Origin: Chloroflexota bacterium
Lineage (GTDB): Bacteria; Chloroflexota; Anaerolineae; Anaerolineales; Villigracilaceae
Direction: 5' to 3'
Assembly (NCBI GenBank): GCA_016866215.1
Contig: VGNE01000014.1
Location: forward strand, 1-64,000
DNA length: 64,000 nt
Below the pieces are notes generated by a model, which was not told the origin of the DNA, searched no databases, and was given only the letters and a program-made list of their open reading frames with translations. The position numbers and the translations under genes are program-made. This document shows positions 33,878 through 42,825 of this stretch, piece after piece (position 1 is the stretch's first letter; every line of letters begins with the position of its first letter).

Positions 33878-35673
33878 CGTTTCCGCTCCAAGTATTCCTG
33901 AACTTCGATCATCGGCGGACGTTCGCGCTCGGCAATCTCTTCCACTTCCAAAAAATAACCCTTGCTGCCGTGGCGGATCAACTTCATAGACCTGTTCACA
34001 TCATCCAAAACCCCGCGCCCGAAGCGACTTTCCAATTTGCGAAACACAGTTTGGATAATGGCAAAAGACATTTTGCTCAACGCCTCCAGATGCTGGTTGT
34101 GATGCACGCGTTCAAGCAGGTCCACCTGTGCGATGGCTTGCAAACCAAACTTCTCATAAATATCAATCAACAAACCAGTTTCCACACCATAGCCAGAGAA
34201 GAATGACACCTGTTCCAATGCTTCTCGCCTGCCTGCATATTCACCGGAAAGCGGCTGCACCACACCGGAAAGTTCAGGGTAAAACAGATTCAACAATGGC
34301 CGAGCAGTTAACTCAGTCACACGCCCGCCGCCGCCCGCCTGCATTTTCTCTCCCACTCTTAAAGGCCGGCGATAAAAGCCTTTCACCAGTTGTATCTGTG
34401 AATTCAACAACAGCGGGCCGATAATGCCATACACAAAGCGTGGATGAATGTTGACGATGTCGGTATCGATCCACACAATAATGTCGCCGCTCGTCACAAG
34501 CAAACTCTTCCACAGTGCTTCGCCTTTGCCTTGCCGCGCCCCCAGCCGTTCAAGCAGATGTTGATGAATGTAAACAGGCACGCCTGCCTTTTTCGCAATC
34601 TCACGTGTCCGGTCTGTTGAATTCGAATCGATCAATACGATCTCATCCAGCAATGGTACTTTCCGGATCAATTCCTTTTTCATCATGTTGATCACTTTCC
34701 CCACTGTCTCCTGTTCATCGAGAGCGGGCAAGGCCAGGCTGATGGTCACACCTTGCTGGCGCTTCAACTCCATCAACTCATTCAATTGTGAAAATTCATC
34801 GGCATGATACGTGTTCTCGGCAAACCATTTGTCCACGAGGATCGAAATAGCTTGCACACCCGCGCTTTCATCGTAATCGATCTGAGGCAGCGGCCGTCCA
34901 CTTTTTACAGCGATGACCACACCAGGCGATTCGCGTAAAAGACGGTCTGCAAAAGCGCCAAGCGAAGCAGAACTCGTCTCAGGCTGGGATGTAGTTCCAA
35001 GAATGATCACATCCGCCTGCCTGGCATTATCAAGAATCAATTGTGAAGCGTTATCCGTAACTACAAACTGTTTCTGCACATCAGGCATTTGTTTCAGGAC
35101 GCGTTCAAGTCCCTTGAATGGCGCGTCACTTCCTGCTTCAGGATCATCCGGGCGGCGAAGATGCAAAGCTGTCACGCCTTTGGGATGTAGGCCCAGGCCA
35201 ACGCGCAGCGACAACTCGGCATGAGGCCCGCCTCTTACTGGAACGAGGATCTGCTTCGGTTTACTGGTAAGTTTTCCACGTACCACAGCGACATCACACG
35301 GAGGCCGAGTCAGCACATCACTCACGGTCACGCCCAAGGCCTGGAAATGCGAATCCCATTCAAGGCAAAGCAGATCGGGTTTTTCATCCTGTAAAAATTT
35401 CGCCAATTCCATCCATGGCTGATAGGAGACGATGATCTGTGATTTACTCGTAATGCGTTCATCCTTCCCATAATGACGCAACCGCTTTCGCAAAGCACGC
35501 ACGGCCGGAGCGGCGGTGCTAAGCGATTGCTCTGTAAGGACAACCACCACACCAACAAGGATGATCTCTGCATCGAAATGACGTGCAAGTTCGAGCGCGT
35601 GCATTCCAGGTCCATCATGGACAAAAGGAATGAGAATCTTATGGATAGGGACAAAATCGGAATGTTTTTGCAT
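33874..35673 (-). CDS. Glucosyl-3-phosphoglycerate synthase fused to USP-like domains
   Basis: A 599-residue fusion. Residues about 1-270 hold two universal-stress-like alpha/beta domains (HKILIPFVHDGPGMHALELA; KQILVPVRGGPHAELSLRV; DVIILGTTSQPETSSASLG). Residues about 315-560 form a GT81/GT2-like transferase: ISLALPALDEQETVG, IVLIDSNSTDRT, the metal-binding WIDTDIVNIHPRF (DxD), AGRREALEQVSFFSGYGVETG and HHNQHL. This matches GpgS, which makes glucosyl-3-phosphoglycerate from an NDP-glucose and 3-phosphoglycerate. The start ATG is 35673. The USP fusion suggests nucleotide or stress control. It starts the run that includes the phosphatase, two GT4 enzymes, a GH13 and a GH63-like enzyme. Confidence 0.85.
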   Translation of the reverse strand: MQKHSDFVPIHKILIPFVHDGPGMHALELARHFDAEIILVGVVVVLTEQSLSTAAPAVRALRKRLRHYGKDERITSKSQIIVSYQPWMELAKFLQDEKPDLLCLEWDSHFQALGVTVSDVLTRPPCDVAVVRGKLTSKPKQILVPVRGGPHAELSLRVGLGLHPKGVTALHLRRPDDPEAGSDAPFKGLERVLKQMPDVQKQFVVTDNASQLILDNARQADVIILGTTSQPETSSASLGAFADRLLRESPGVVIAVKSGRPLPQIDYDESAGVQAISILVDKWFAENTYHADEFSQLNELMELKRQQGVTISLALPALDEQETVGKVINMMKKELIRKVPLLDEIVLIDSNSTDRTREIAKKAGVPVYIHQHLLERLGARQGKGEALWKSLLVTSGDIIVWIDTDIVNIHPRFVYGIIGPLLLNSQIQLVKGFYRRPLRVGEKMQAGGGGRVTELTARPLLNLFYPELSGVVQPLSGEYAGRREALEQVSFFSGYGVETGLLIDIYEKFGLQAIAQVDLLERVHHNQHLEALSKMSFAIIQTVFRKLESRFGRGVLDDVNRSMKLIRHGSKGYFLEVEEIAERERPPMIEVQEYLERKR

Positions 35674-35753
35674 GGGTTCTCCTATTTTTGGAAAAAGACC
35701 CTAAAGGTTTCCTTTGCAATCACATACGCGTTTTAAAAACAAACCTTTAGGGT

Positions 35754-36986
35754 CTAATCCAATATTGGCGCGATGTGTTGACGATAGATCGCCTCCCAGC
35801 GGAAGGATGAACGCGCGCGCATGGACAGTCGCGCGGTGGATGAAGATTGAAAATATTCCACGAGCATGTCTGCGATCTTCGCGGGGTCTTCATCAGGTGA
35901 AAAGAAAGTCGCATCATTTATTCCCAACTCGCGCAGGGGAGGGATGTCTGCGCAAAATATAGGCAAACGACTGAACGCGGCTTCGATTAACGGAATGCCG
36001 AATCCTTCTTCACGGCTGGGAAAGAAGAGCGCATCAGCAATTCGATAAAAATCCGCGATAACTTCATCGGGTAGGAAAGAATTTATAAGTTCAGCAAGGA
36101 AATGTGCTGAACCTTGTAAACCTAATTGAGCGCGTAAATTTGTAAGGGTTTCAAAGTATTTACGGTTATCCGCATTATGCGCACCGAGTGGACCTGTTAT
36201 AACCAGCGCAGCTTGTGGGAAATGTTTATGTAAATTGGCAAGCGTGTGCAAAGCCAGTTCAATATTCTTGCGCGGCGTCACGCGGACAGACGATAGCAAA
36301 ATGGGAGCGGCGTCCAGCAAATGCGTTTGCTCAAGCAAAATTTGGGTTTGCGATTCAAGTTTATAAAAGCGCGCCGCATCCACGCCGTTGGGAATCACAT
36401 GGATGGAAGCAGGCTCACGTTTTATTAAATCTGCCAATTCCGCGCGGCGCAATTCTGAAACAACCACATGCGTGGTCTCGCCCCAATCTGTGCGTAACAA
36501 ATCCCAGGGATGGCCATCGTGCAATTCAGCTTGATAGCGCGGCGTCGTCCATGCCAGGTCATGATGCCAGAGAATCAGGCGCGGCAATTTTCGCGCAGCG
36601 TGCAATTGCTGAAGCGCGGCGGTCAGCGCGAGGTTTTTATTCAGCGAGCAGACGTTGTGTGCGATCAAAATATCCACGCCCGATAAAGCGGTTTGCAATT
36701 GAGTTGCCAGTTCATCGCGCAGCGACTCGAAATCCTTTGTCGCTTCACCGCGATCCAATTGTTCTTTCATTTTCCCCACGCGTTCATGCTGTGAATCTGC
36801 CAGGGAAATGATGGTCAATGGAATCTGTTCACTGGCACAGCCCCCCGTGGGCAACGCTTCGCCGCGCGCCGCAATCAAGCGCACGGAATGTCCATCCGCA
36901 GACATCAGCCGCGCGTGATGTGCGATGACACTTTCCACGCCGCCGACAATAGGCGGAACTGAGTAATGAAGCATGGCGATGTTCAT
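35754..36986 (-). CDS. GT4-family glycosyltransferase
   Basis: A 410-residue GT-B enzyme. The N-terminal Rossmann domain begins MNIAMLHYSVPPIVGGVESVI in the order expected (split here after 20 residues it continues IAHHARLM); the C-terminal domain has HVIPNGVDAARFY, SVRVTPRKNIELAL and the acidic EEGFGIPLIEAAFSRLPI with the E-x7-E pair that binds the donor nucleotide. The chosen ATG 36986 overlaps the upstream GT4 gene's stop by 4 bp; a longer frame (to 37088) begins in a non-family tail. Donor and acceptor unknown. By context it may elongate a glucosylglycerate-type oligosaccharide or glycolipid. Confidence 0.8.
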   Translation of the reverse strand: MNIAMLHYSVPPIVGGVESVIAHHARLMSADGHSVRLIAARGEALPTGGCASEQIPLTIISLADSQHERVGKMKEQLDRGEATKDFESLRDELATQLQTALSGVDILIAHNVCSLNKNLALTAALQQLHAARKLPRLILWHHDLAWTTPRYQAELHDGHPWDLLRTDWGETTHVVVSELRRAELADLIKREPASIHVIPNGVDAARFYKLESQTQILLEQTHLLDAAPILLSSVRVTPRKNIELALHTLANLHKHFPQAALVITGPLGAHNADNRKYFETLTNLRAQLGLQGSAHFLAELINSFLPDEVIADFYRIADALFFPSREEGFGIPLIEAAFSRLPIFCADIPPLRELGINDATFFSPDEDPAKIADMLVEYFQSSSTARLSMRARSSFRWEAIYRQHIAPILD

Positions 36987-38332
36987 ACCTGCTGCCCCAA
37001 ACAATCTGCGAGAACGGATTGCAAGCGGCGCTCCAAAACAGTGAACGAGAAATACCGTTTTGCAAGTTGATAATTTTCCTCTGCCCATTCCTGTGCCTGT
37101 GCGGGGTTTTGCAGAATGTAACGAACCATTTCAAGCGTATCCTTGCTGATGAAGCCATCGAACCAGACAGCGCGAAAGCCTTTGGGTTTGATGTCCACTT
37201 CATAAATGGAATAGTTGTTGACCAAAATTGGGCGGTGGTAATACACTGCTTCCAAAAAGGCGTTGCCAAATCCCTCATTGCTGGATGGATATGTAATAAG
37301 ATCGGCGTGTGGATACACATCGCCGAGTGTGTATATCTTTTTTCCGTCTTTTGTGGTGCCGCGTTCATCCTGCACTTGATCGGATTCAAAACGAACAGTC
37401 ACATCCAACAAATGAGCATATTCGCGCACGCGCTGTTCGTAATCCGTGCCTTCGTCACCTGAAGCATGTGATATGACCAATTTCGCAGGGAGTTTGAGTC
37501 GGCGCACGAGTTCCACCGCGTGTTCAATGCCTTTGCGTTGGATGACGCGTGTGGGTTGCAGAAAAAAGTATTCGCCTGGCTCAATGCCAAGGTCCGCGCG
37601 AATGGATTGGGTATAGTCATCCCGACGCGAAGCGGGCGGCGGGAGGTCAAAATCCATGACGTTTGGAATCACGCGCGAGGTCAAACCATAACGCGAAGCG
37701 ACCTGCTGCGCTTGCAATGAGTTGATGACAATATGCCGAATCGATGGCAGGGTTGGCGGAAATGCCGTCGCAAGATAATCGCCCACACAATTGACTTGAA
37801 AGCGCTGCCGTTCCCAATGAAAATCATGATGATGCGCGATGGTAGGAAAACCCGTCTCGGCGATAAATTCTGTTATCGCAAGACCAAGCGGCAGATTAAG
37901 TGGGATCGTGACCGCGTTCTCGATGATGAGAATTTCCAAGTCAAAGAGATGTGCGAATTCATACAACCGTTCTTTGAGATATTTCTTCAACTCGTTGACA
38001 CGGCGCGTCATCTGCGGCGGGCGGATGTAGATGGAGAAAAAATCCTTGTGCAGTTTTGCGATCTCAGGATGCGCCGCACGAGCTTCCTTTGTAACCGTCC
38101 AGCTTCCCGAATAGGCTTGCTGATTGATCCTGTCAATTTCGGGATGACGATAAAACGCCTCAGGCGTGACCTGGGACTGGTTGCTGTTTCGATCGCATTC
38201 GCCTGCGAAATAGAAACACTTGTGCCCAAGCCGCTCCAGCACAGTTGCCCACTTTTGCGTTTCAAGCGAAACGCCATCCGTCCCTGCGAAACGGGTTGAA
38301 ATGAAACCAATGTGATGTGATTTGTTTGTCAT
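36983..38332 (-). CDS. GT4-family glycosyltransferase, MggS-like candidate
   Basis: A 449-residue GT-B enzyme. It begins HHIGFISTRFAGTDGVSLE, and has FPTIAHHHDFHWERQRF, SRVIPNVMDF, LQPTRVIQRKGIEHAVELV and SSNEGFGNAFLEAVYYHRPI with the E-x7-E pair. The N-terminal ISTRxxGTDGVSLE pattern resembles mannosylglucosylglycerate synthases, which add mannose to glucosylglycerate in Thermotogales and relatives; I give this as a candidate only. It overlaps the following GT4 gene by 4 bp. A two-module inverted repeat separates it from the GH13 gene. Confidence 0.72.
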   Translation of the reverse strand: MTNKSHHIGFISTRFAGTDGVSLETQKWATVLERLGHKCFYFAGECDRNSNQSQVTPEAFYRHPEIDRINQQAYSGSWTVTKEARAAHPEIAKLHKDFFSIYIRPPQMTRRVNELKKYLKERLYEFAHLFDLEILIIENAVTIPLNLPLGLAITEFIAETGFPTIAHHHDFHWERQRFQVNCVGDYLATAFPPTLPSIRHIVINSLQAQQVASRYGLTSRVIPNVMDFDLPPPASRRDDYTQSIRADLGIEPGEYFFLQPTRVIQRKGIEHAVELVRRLKLPAKLVISHASGDEGTDYEQRVREYAHLLDVTVRFESDQVQDERGTTKDGKKIYTLGDVYPHADLITYPSSNEGFGNAFLEAVYYHRPILVNNYSIYEVDIKPKGFRAVWFDGFISKDTLEMVRYILQNPAQAQEWAEENYQLAKRYFSFTVLERRLQSVLADCLGQQV

Positions 38333-38360
38333 AGTTTTACCTATAATTTTTTAGATACTC

Positions 38361-38488
38361 CGTTGGTTGAGTAAGACTGGGTGCTTTTCCCAGTCCGTAT
38401 CGAAACCAACAAGTTGATAAAGAGTTTTTTTATTCACTGGTGATTTCGATACGTCCTCCGCTTCGCGTCGGGCTACTCAACCACCGAG
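38361..38488. repeat. Two-module GGTTGAGTA/ATCGAAACC inverted repeat, copy A
   Basis: Boxes in order: CGTTGGTTGAGTA (38361-38373), ATCGAAACCAAC (38399-38410), TGATTTCGATACG (38441-38453), CTACTCAACCACCGAG (38473-38488). Outer boxes pair with each other and inner boxes pair with each other. Copy B is at 56272-56394 with compensating base changes. Its right end supplies the stop codon and last residues of the GH13 gene. Confidence 0.85.
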
Positions 38489-40237
38489 TTGGACTGAAAC
38501 GGGAATTGTTACCCACATAATTTGATAAGGTTCAAGTGTGATGGTTGAAACCAGTAAAGATTGACCTGTGAAAAGGTTTGTTGCTGAATTGTAATCTGTT
38601 GTGAAGGTGATTTTCTTCGCGCTGATATTATGCAAACATAATGCGCGTGATTTTCCATCAGGTGAAATGCGTTCAATTGCAAATACGGACGGATGAAAAC
38701 CCAGTATTTTCTGTATACCGTGTGGATGAAATGAAGGTGAACTGCTTCGCGCTAAAAGTAATTGACGATAGCGTGTGAAGACTTTTGCACGCAAAGAGTT
38801 TTTGTTTGAAAGTTCGTTTTGCAATTGATTATGTTGTAATTTCTCGCGGTTGATCGTACGGTTGTGTCCAGTTTGTTTCACACCTTCCAGCCAGCCGCGT
38901 GAGCCAAACAAACTGTGGAAGTAGATCCCAGGCACACCAGCGAGCGAGAGCATGATCGCTTGCGCGGCGATGAAGCGGTTTATCTGTAAATCCAATGTTT
39001 CAAAACCCGCTTTTGCTCCAGCCGCCGTCCCCGGCGGCGGGGGCGCCGCCTTGAGCAGGCTGTTTGGATTGGAAAGCGCGTCGAAATAATTGATGTTCAT
39101 TTCATACGGACTTTGCAAACCATCTGAATTTTGCTGATAGGAAATCAATCCGCCGTGTTCGAAGGTTTTATTGACTAGTGAATCAATTTCTTCATTCGAG
39201 AGGATTCCGCGCGCAGGGTTTAATCCAATGCCATCATGCGAAGCGAGGAAGTTAAAAAAGGTTGTTTTATCGGAGGGCAAGGTCAATGTCTTTGCCCAAT
39301 TTGAAAGAATGCGTGCATCACCTGTATGAAATGTATGCAGGGTTAATGGCGGCAAAGCAAAGTTGTAAACGAGTTGAGCTTCATTGATTCCATCTCCAAA
39401 ATAGGAGATGTTGTCTATATGCGGCACATTTGTTTCAGTGATCAAGTGAACATGCGGAGCAATCTCGTCCAACGTGGCGCGCAGGAATTGAAGCACATGA
39501 TGCGTCTGCGGAAGGTGAATGCAGGTTGTGCCGATTTCCTTCCAGAGATAGGCAATCGCATCGAGGCGGATAAACGTTGCGCCGCGTTCCACATACAATA
39601 GCAGTATATCGAGGATTTCAAATAACACTTCGGGGTTTTTGAAATTCAAATCAATCTGGTCATCGCTGAAAGTTGTCCACACGCGCTTTTCGCCTGATGA
39701 CGTGTTGAAGGTTGTCAGCAAAGGTAATGCGCGCGGACGTACCACCTGCGAGAGATCAGGCGAGCCTTCGATAGTAATAAAATAATTTCGGTACTGCGGG
39801 TCATCGCGCAAAAATCCCTTGAACCATGCGCTTTGCGAAGAGATGTGATTGATCACGCCGTCGAACATCAAGCGGAAATGGCCTCGCATTGAAGAAATAT
39901 CTTCCCAATCTCCCAAGTTTGAATCCACTTTGCGATAATCTACTACCGAAAAGCCGTCGTCCGAAGTCCACGGATAGAATGGGAGGATGTGGATTCCACC
40001 TATGGCGCCTGCTAAATGTTGTTTGCAAAATGTGCTTAAGGTCTCTAAGGGGGGTTTATTTGGCGATTGCACCTGGTCGCCATACGTGATGAGGATTGAA
40101 TCTCGCTCCGTCAACTCGTTGTTGCGCGCAGGGATTCGTGCGCGATAGCCATCCATCAATTTTTGCGCGCGTTCGTATAATTGCGGCGCTTTATCTTTCC
40201 CATATAAAAAGGTGAGATGGTTGAGTGGTTTTTTCAT
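38477..40237 (-). CDS. GH13_18 sugar phosphorylase (sucrose/glucosylglycerate type)
   Basis: A 586-residue GH13 enzyme. Landmarks: DGVINHISSQSAWF, FIRLDAIAYLWKE with the nucleophile Asp, LITETNVPH with the acid/base Glu, FLASHDGIGLNPARG with the transition-state Asp, and YFHSLFGSRG. This fits subfamily GH13_18, which holds sucrose, glucosylglycerol and glucosylglycerate phosphorylases. Because GpgS is close by, glucosylglycerate phosphorylase is the likeliest role, giving glucose-1-phosphate and glycerate. A GC-rich hairpin repeat (39021-39038) lies within the gene and encodes an APPPPGTAAGAKAG insertion near residue 405. The last residues and stop codon come from a dispersed repeat. Confidence 0.82.
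   Translation of the reverse strand: MKKPLNHLTFLYGKDKAPQLYERAQKLMDGYRARIPARNNELTERDSILITYGDQVQSPNKPPLETLSTFCKQHLAGAIGGIHILPFYPWTSDDGFSVVDYRKVDSNLGDWEDISSMRGHFRLMFDGVINHISSQSAWFKGFLRDDPQYRNYFITIEGSPDLSQVVRPRALPLLTTFNTSSGEKRVWTTFSDDQIDLNFKNPEVLFEILDILLLYVERGATFIRLDAIAYLWKEIGTTCIHLPQTHHVLQFLRATLDEIAPHVHLITETNVPHIDNISYFGDGINEAQLVYNFALPPLTLHTFHTGDARILSNWAKTLTLPSDKTTFFNFLASHDGIGLNPARGILSNEEIDSLVNKTFEHGGLISYQQNSDGLQSPYEMNINYFDALSNPNSLLKAAPPPPGTAAGAKAGFETLDLQINRFIAAQAIMLSLAGVPGIYFHSLFGSRGWLEGVKQTGHNRTINREKLQHNQLQNELSNKNSLRAKVFTRYRQLLLARSSSPSFHPHGIQKILGFHPSVFAIERISPDGKSRALCLHNISAKKITFTTDYNSATNLFTGQSLLVSTITLEPYQIMWVTIPVSVQLGG
39021..39038. repeat. GCCGCC-GGCGGC hairpin repeat, copy 2 (in the GH13 gene)
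   Basis: GCCGCCGTCCCCGGCGGC, identical to 21671-21688. In the GH13 reading frame it codes the PPPPGTAAG part of an inserted low-complexity loop. Confidence 0.88.
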
Positions 40238-40321
40238 CCGTTATGTTTTCATAGTGATCGCTAAACTCAAATTTTTATATCATGATTTTTTGGGCTTAAG
40301 ATTAATTCCTCATAAAACAAT

Positions 40322-40354
40322 AAGTGACAGTCACCTGCGAGGTGACTGTCACTT
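40322..40354. repeat. GTGACAGTCAC double palindrome, copy 2
   Basis: Arms 40322-40336 and 40340-40354 are perfectly complementary, loop GCG. Compared with copy 1 the flanking pairs are swapped (A-T for G-C at one end and the reverse at the other), so base pairing is kept. It lies 17 bp after the stop of the GH63-like gene and upstream of the GH13 gene. Confidence 0.9.
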
Positions 40355-40371
40355 TGCAATTGACTCCACTT

Positions 40372-42762
40372 TTACATCTCAATAATACAAGGCTGCTCTT
40401 CTTTTACGATCACGCTTTCCCCATTAAGGAAGGTTACAACGGTTTGCTCCATACCACGCACAACGGTGAGACCTTTATATTTGATCGTGACAGGCCAGGG
40501 GAATAAGTTCCTGCCTTCGAGTTTTACTTTTGTAGCGGAAAGAATCGTCACGCCCAGGGTTTGCATGAACAGTCCCACAGGCGCGAAGCCGTGCAATGAA
40601 TTGCGTTCGCCAATGCCTGTGCCTTTTTCGGCATGATAGCGTTGATAAAAAGCGCGGTTCAGTTTTAAGTTTTGGATGATCGCATTCATCAAATGCGCGG
40701 TCAGGCGTGTGGCTTCGGCGCGGAATCCGTATGCGAGCAAGCCCTCGCCAATCAACATATTCCAGGGGATGCTCACGCTCATTGCAACCGATTCAGCTTC
40801 AGGGTCGGGTGAGAGCGGAAGAGAAGGCATTCCAAAGGGACGGTCAAAGCGTTCGGCTGTCATCAGATTGCGTCCGATCAGCGCGTGGGCTTTTTGCTTT
40901 TCGAGAACCCCAGCCCATAACGGCAAAGCAAGTGTGATGTCTTCGCCGGTGGTGTCCACGACCTTGACGTTGATCTTGTCCTTTTTATCCAATCCACTCA
41001 CCGTGATGCGCCCGACACGGTAATAGATTTTTTGACTGGTTGCCACCAGCCCGCCTGTGCGCCATTGGAATTGATGACCCAAAATGGTTTCGACTTCGCC
41101 TTTGGATTTGCTGAAGTATTCGCTGATCTCCACTTGCGGTCGCTTCGCGGCTGGATTTTGGGTCTGGATCTCGATCAACAAGCGCACGCCGCTCTCAGAT
41201 TCAAAATTCGGACGCACGCTTCCCGTCCCGCCGCCTTTTTTCCTGGCGATGACTTTGCCGGATGAGACCAATCCCGTTTCGCGGTCACGATACGAGTAAA
41301 AACTTTGCTTCGCATTCCAACTTGCGAGGAGAGCTGTTTTAAGTGTTTCAGCCTGTGCTTGTATCAGGTCGGTTTCTTCAGCGGGCTTGCCGAGTTTTTT
41401 GGCCATCTTCGCAAGGGACTGCGCCTCACGATATAACATGGCTTCGAGCGCCGGGCTGTGCACAAGTGAAATATCCAAACCTTGTGACCAGGGATGCCAG
41501 ACATCAAAGATGGGATTGTCGTCGAAACCGGTTTGCAGAATGTTGTCCCATTCGGGCGCGCCGTCACGGTTGCGGTCATGTGCGCCGGAGAACCACGACC
41601 AAAAGAATTTAATTAATTTTGGAAATACCTCTGCCAGAAAAGGATCATCCTGCATGGCTTGGTAATATTTCCACGCGAGACTGGCGAGTATTGGCATGGC
41701 TAGGAATTTTCCGCGCTGGCCTGCCAGCCCGGGCTTGCCATCCACTTCACCGTCCTCATCCTGTATGGCGAGGAAGTTGAGCAGGAGATTCTTTGTGACT
41801 TGCGGCGCGCCAACCAAAATGCTGGAGATGGTATAAGCCTCCAGGGGGAATTGACCGCTCCAGGCGGGCGGGTAATCTGTACCGTCCCCTTTGCGTGAGT
41901 AGCCATGATCAATATAGCGCGCGTTCACAAAGGAAGGGTTTGGCAAATGTTCACTGCCGCTGAAGAATACTGCGTGCGCGGCTTTTTGGCTGAATGCGAG
42001 TGCGGCATCCCATTCGGGGTCGCCGGTGCGGATGTCCAATACTTGCGAGGCATCCAGCATTTCTATACGGGCCAATTCGGCTTGCCATGAGCGGGCGGCA
42101 GTTTTACGCGCGAGGTCAAAGGCGGCGGGGATGGTGTCGAGTGCAGCTTCAGCGAAGGTTAATGTCCGCGTGGCCCCGGGACCAAGTTCGACGTCCAGCA
42201 TGAGCGAGGCATGCGGGCCGGGTCCATGCCTGGGGCCGCCAGTCATAAATAGAACGGGGGCGATTCCGCTGGTTTGTCCCGCCAGGATATTTACGAGTTG
42301 TTGTTGGGTGGGGATGATGGATCGTCCATCCAGCGGAGCAAGGGCGGCGCAGACTTCGAGTTTGATCTCGCGGGTGGCAGTGCTTTTGTTGGTGAGGGTT
42401 ACGCGCCCGGCTGCGGCATGTGATTCTGGAACCCAGAAATCTGTAGTGACAAAAAGGTTTTCGAGGGGAACAAAATCAAGGGTTAGGAAATTTGGGTAGA
42501 ATCGGCGCAGAGACGGTTTTTTGATAAAGGTGTTTGGTTCTGTAACCGTGCGGCTGTCTTCTGTAAAGCGTAAAAATATCCGCATGGAACGCGCGCGCAA
42601 ACCAAAGGTTGTGTATAACGAAACCGCGGCTTGCTCCGAGTCTGCTTTGCCGAATTCCACTTCCCAGATATGGTCGTTGACGTAATCTGGCTTGCAAAGG
42701 CGGGCATCCGCCGCAAGGGTGAGGTGGAGCGGTTCGCCGGGAGATAATGACCAGTCGCGCAT
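40372..42762 (-). CDS. GH63-like (alpha/alpha)6 glycoside hydrolase
   Basis: A 796-residue protein. An N-terminal beta-sandwich (about 1-225) is followed by an (alpha/alpha)6 barrel with GH63/GH37-type landmarks: YIDHGYSRKGDGTDYPPAWSG, WSWFSGAHDRNRDGAPEWDN (general-acid Asp region), DVWHPWSQG and a late GERNSLHGFAP. The C-terminal strands carry a TIKYKGLTVVRG stretch. GH63-type enzymes include alpha-glucosidases and the mannosyl/glucosylglycerate hydrolases, which fits the neighbours. The ATG at 42762 is preferred: the TTG at 42798 is the -35 box of its promoter. The mRNA appears leaderless. Confidence 0.7.
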   Translation of the reverse strand: MRDWSLSPGEPLHLTLAADARLCKPDYVNDHIWEVEFGKADSEQAAVSLYTTFGLRARSMRIFLRFTEDSRTVTEPNTFIKKPSLRRFYPNFLTLDFVPLENLFVTTDFWVPESHAAAGRVTLTNKSTATREIKLEVCAALAPLDGRSIIPTQQQLVNILAGQTSGIAPVLFMTGGPRHGPGPHASLMLDVELGPGATRTLTFAEAALDTIPAAFDLARKTAARSWQAELARIEMLDASQVLDIRTGDPEWDAALAFSQKAAHAVFFSGSEHLPNPSFVNARYIDHGYSRKGDGTDYPPAWSGQFPLEAYTISSILVGAPQVTKNLLLNFLAIQDEDGEVDGKPGLAGQRGKFLAMPILASLAWKYYQAMQDDPFLAEVFPKLIKFFWSWFSGAHDRNRDGAPEWDNILQTGFDDNPIFDVWHPWSQGLDISLVHSPALEAMLYREAQSLAKMAKKLGKPAEETDLIQAQAETLKTALLASWNAKQSFYSYRDRETGLVSSGKVIARKKGGGTGSVRPNFESESGVRLLIEIQTQNPAAKRPQVEISEYFSKSKGEVETILGHQFQWRTGGLVATSQKIYYRVGRITVSGLDKKDKINVKVVDTTGEDITLALPLWAGVLEKQKAHALIGRNLMTAERFDRPFGMPSLPLSPDPEAESVAMSVSIPWNMLIGEGLLAYGFRAEATRLTAHLMNAIIQNLKLNRAFYQRYHAEKGTGIGERNSLHGFAPVGLFMQTLGVTILSATKVKLEGRNLFPWPVTIKYKGLTVVRGMEQTVVTFLNGESVIVKEEQPCIIEM

Positions 42763-42769
42763 GGCGCTT

Positions 42770-42798
42770 ATTGTACGGTTAGAACGGTGGATGGTCAA
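42770..42798 (-). promoter_or_regulatory. Near-consensus promoter for a leaderless GH63-like mRNA
   Basis: On the minus strand TTGACC (42798-42793), 17-nt spacer, TACAAT (42775-42770), then seven bases to the ATG at 42762. A transcript would start on or next to the start codon. A TATAAT on the plus strand (42804-42809) may serve the divergent MaoC gene. Confidence 0.72.
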
Positions 42799-42825
42799 AC
42801 GGGTATAATTTGGTTCGATGGTTAA

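Noticed and set aside
36987-37088. Longer N-terminus for the GT4 gene (to 37088)
   Set aside because: The extension overlaps the upstream GT4 gene in another frame and does not resemble a GT4 N-terminus; ATG 36986 begins the Rossmann strand.
41343-41665. Plus-strand ORFs within the GH63-like gene, such as 41343-41612
   Set aside because: They are antisense shadows of a long conserved coding region, with no SD and no family resemblance.
42763-42798. TTG start of the GH63-like gene at 42798
   Set aside because: The TTG is the -35 box of a near-consensus promoter whose -10 lies before the ATG at 42762.
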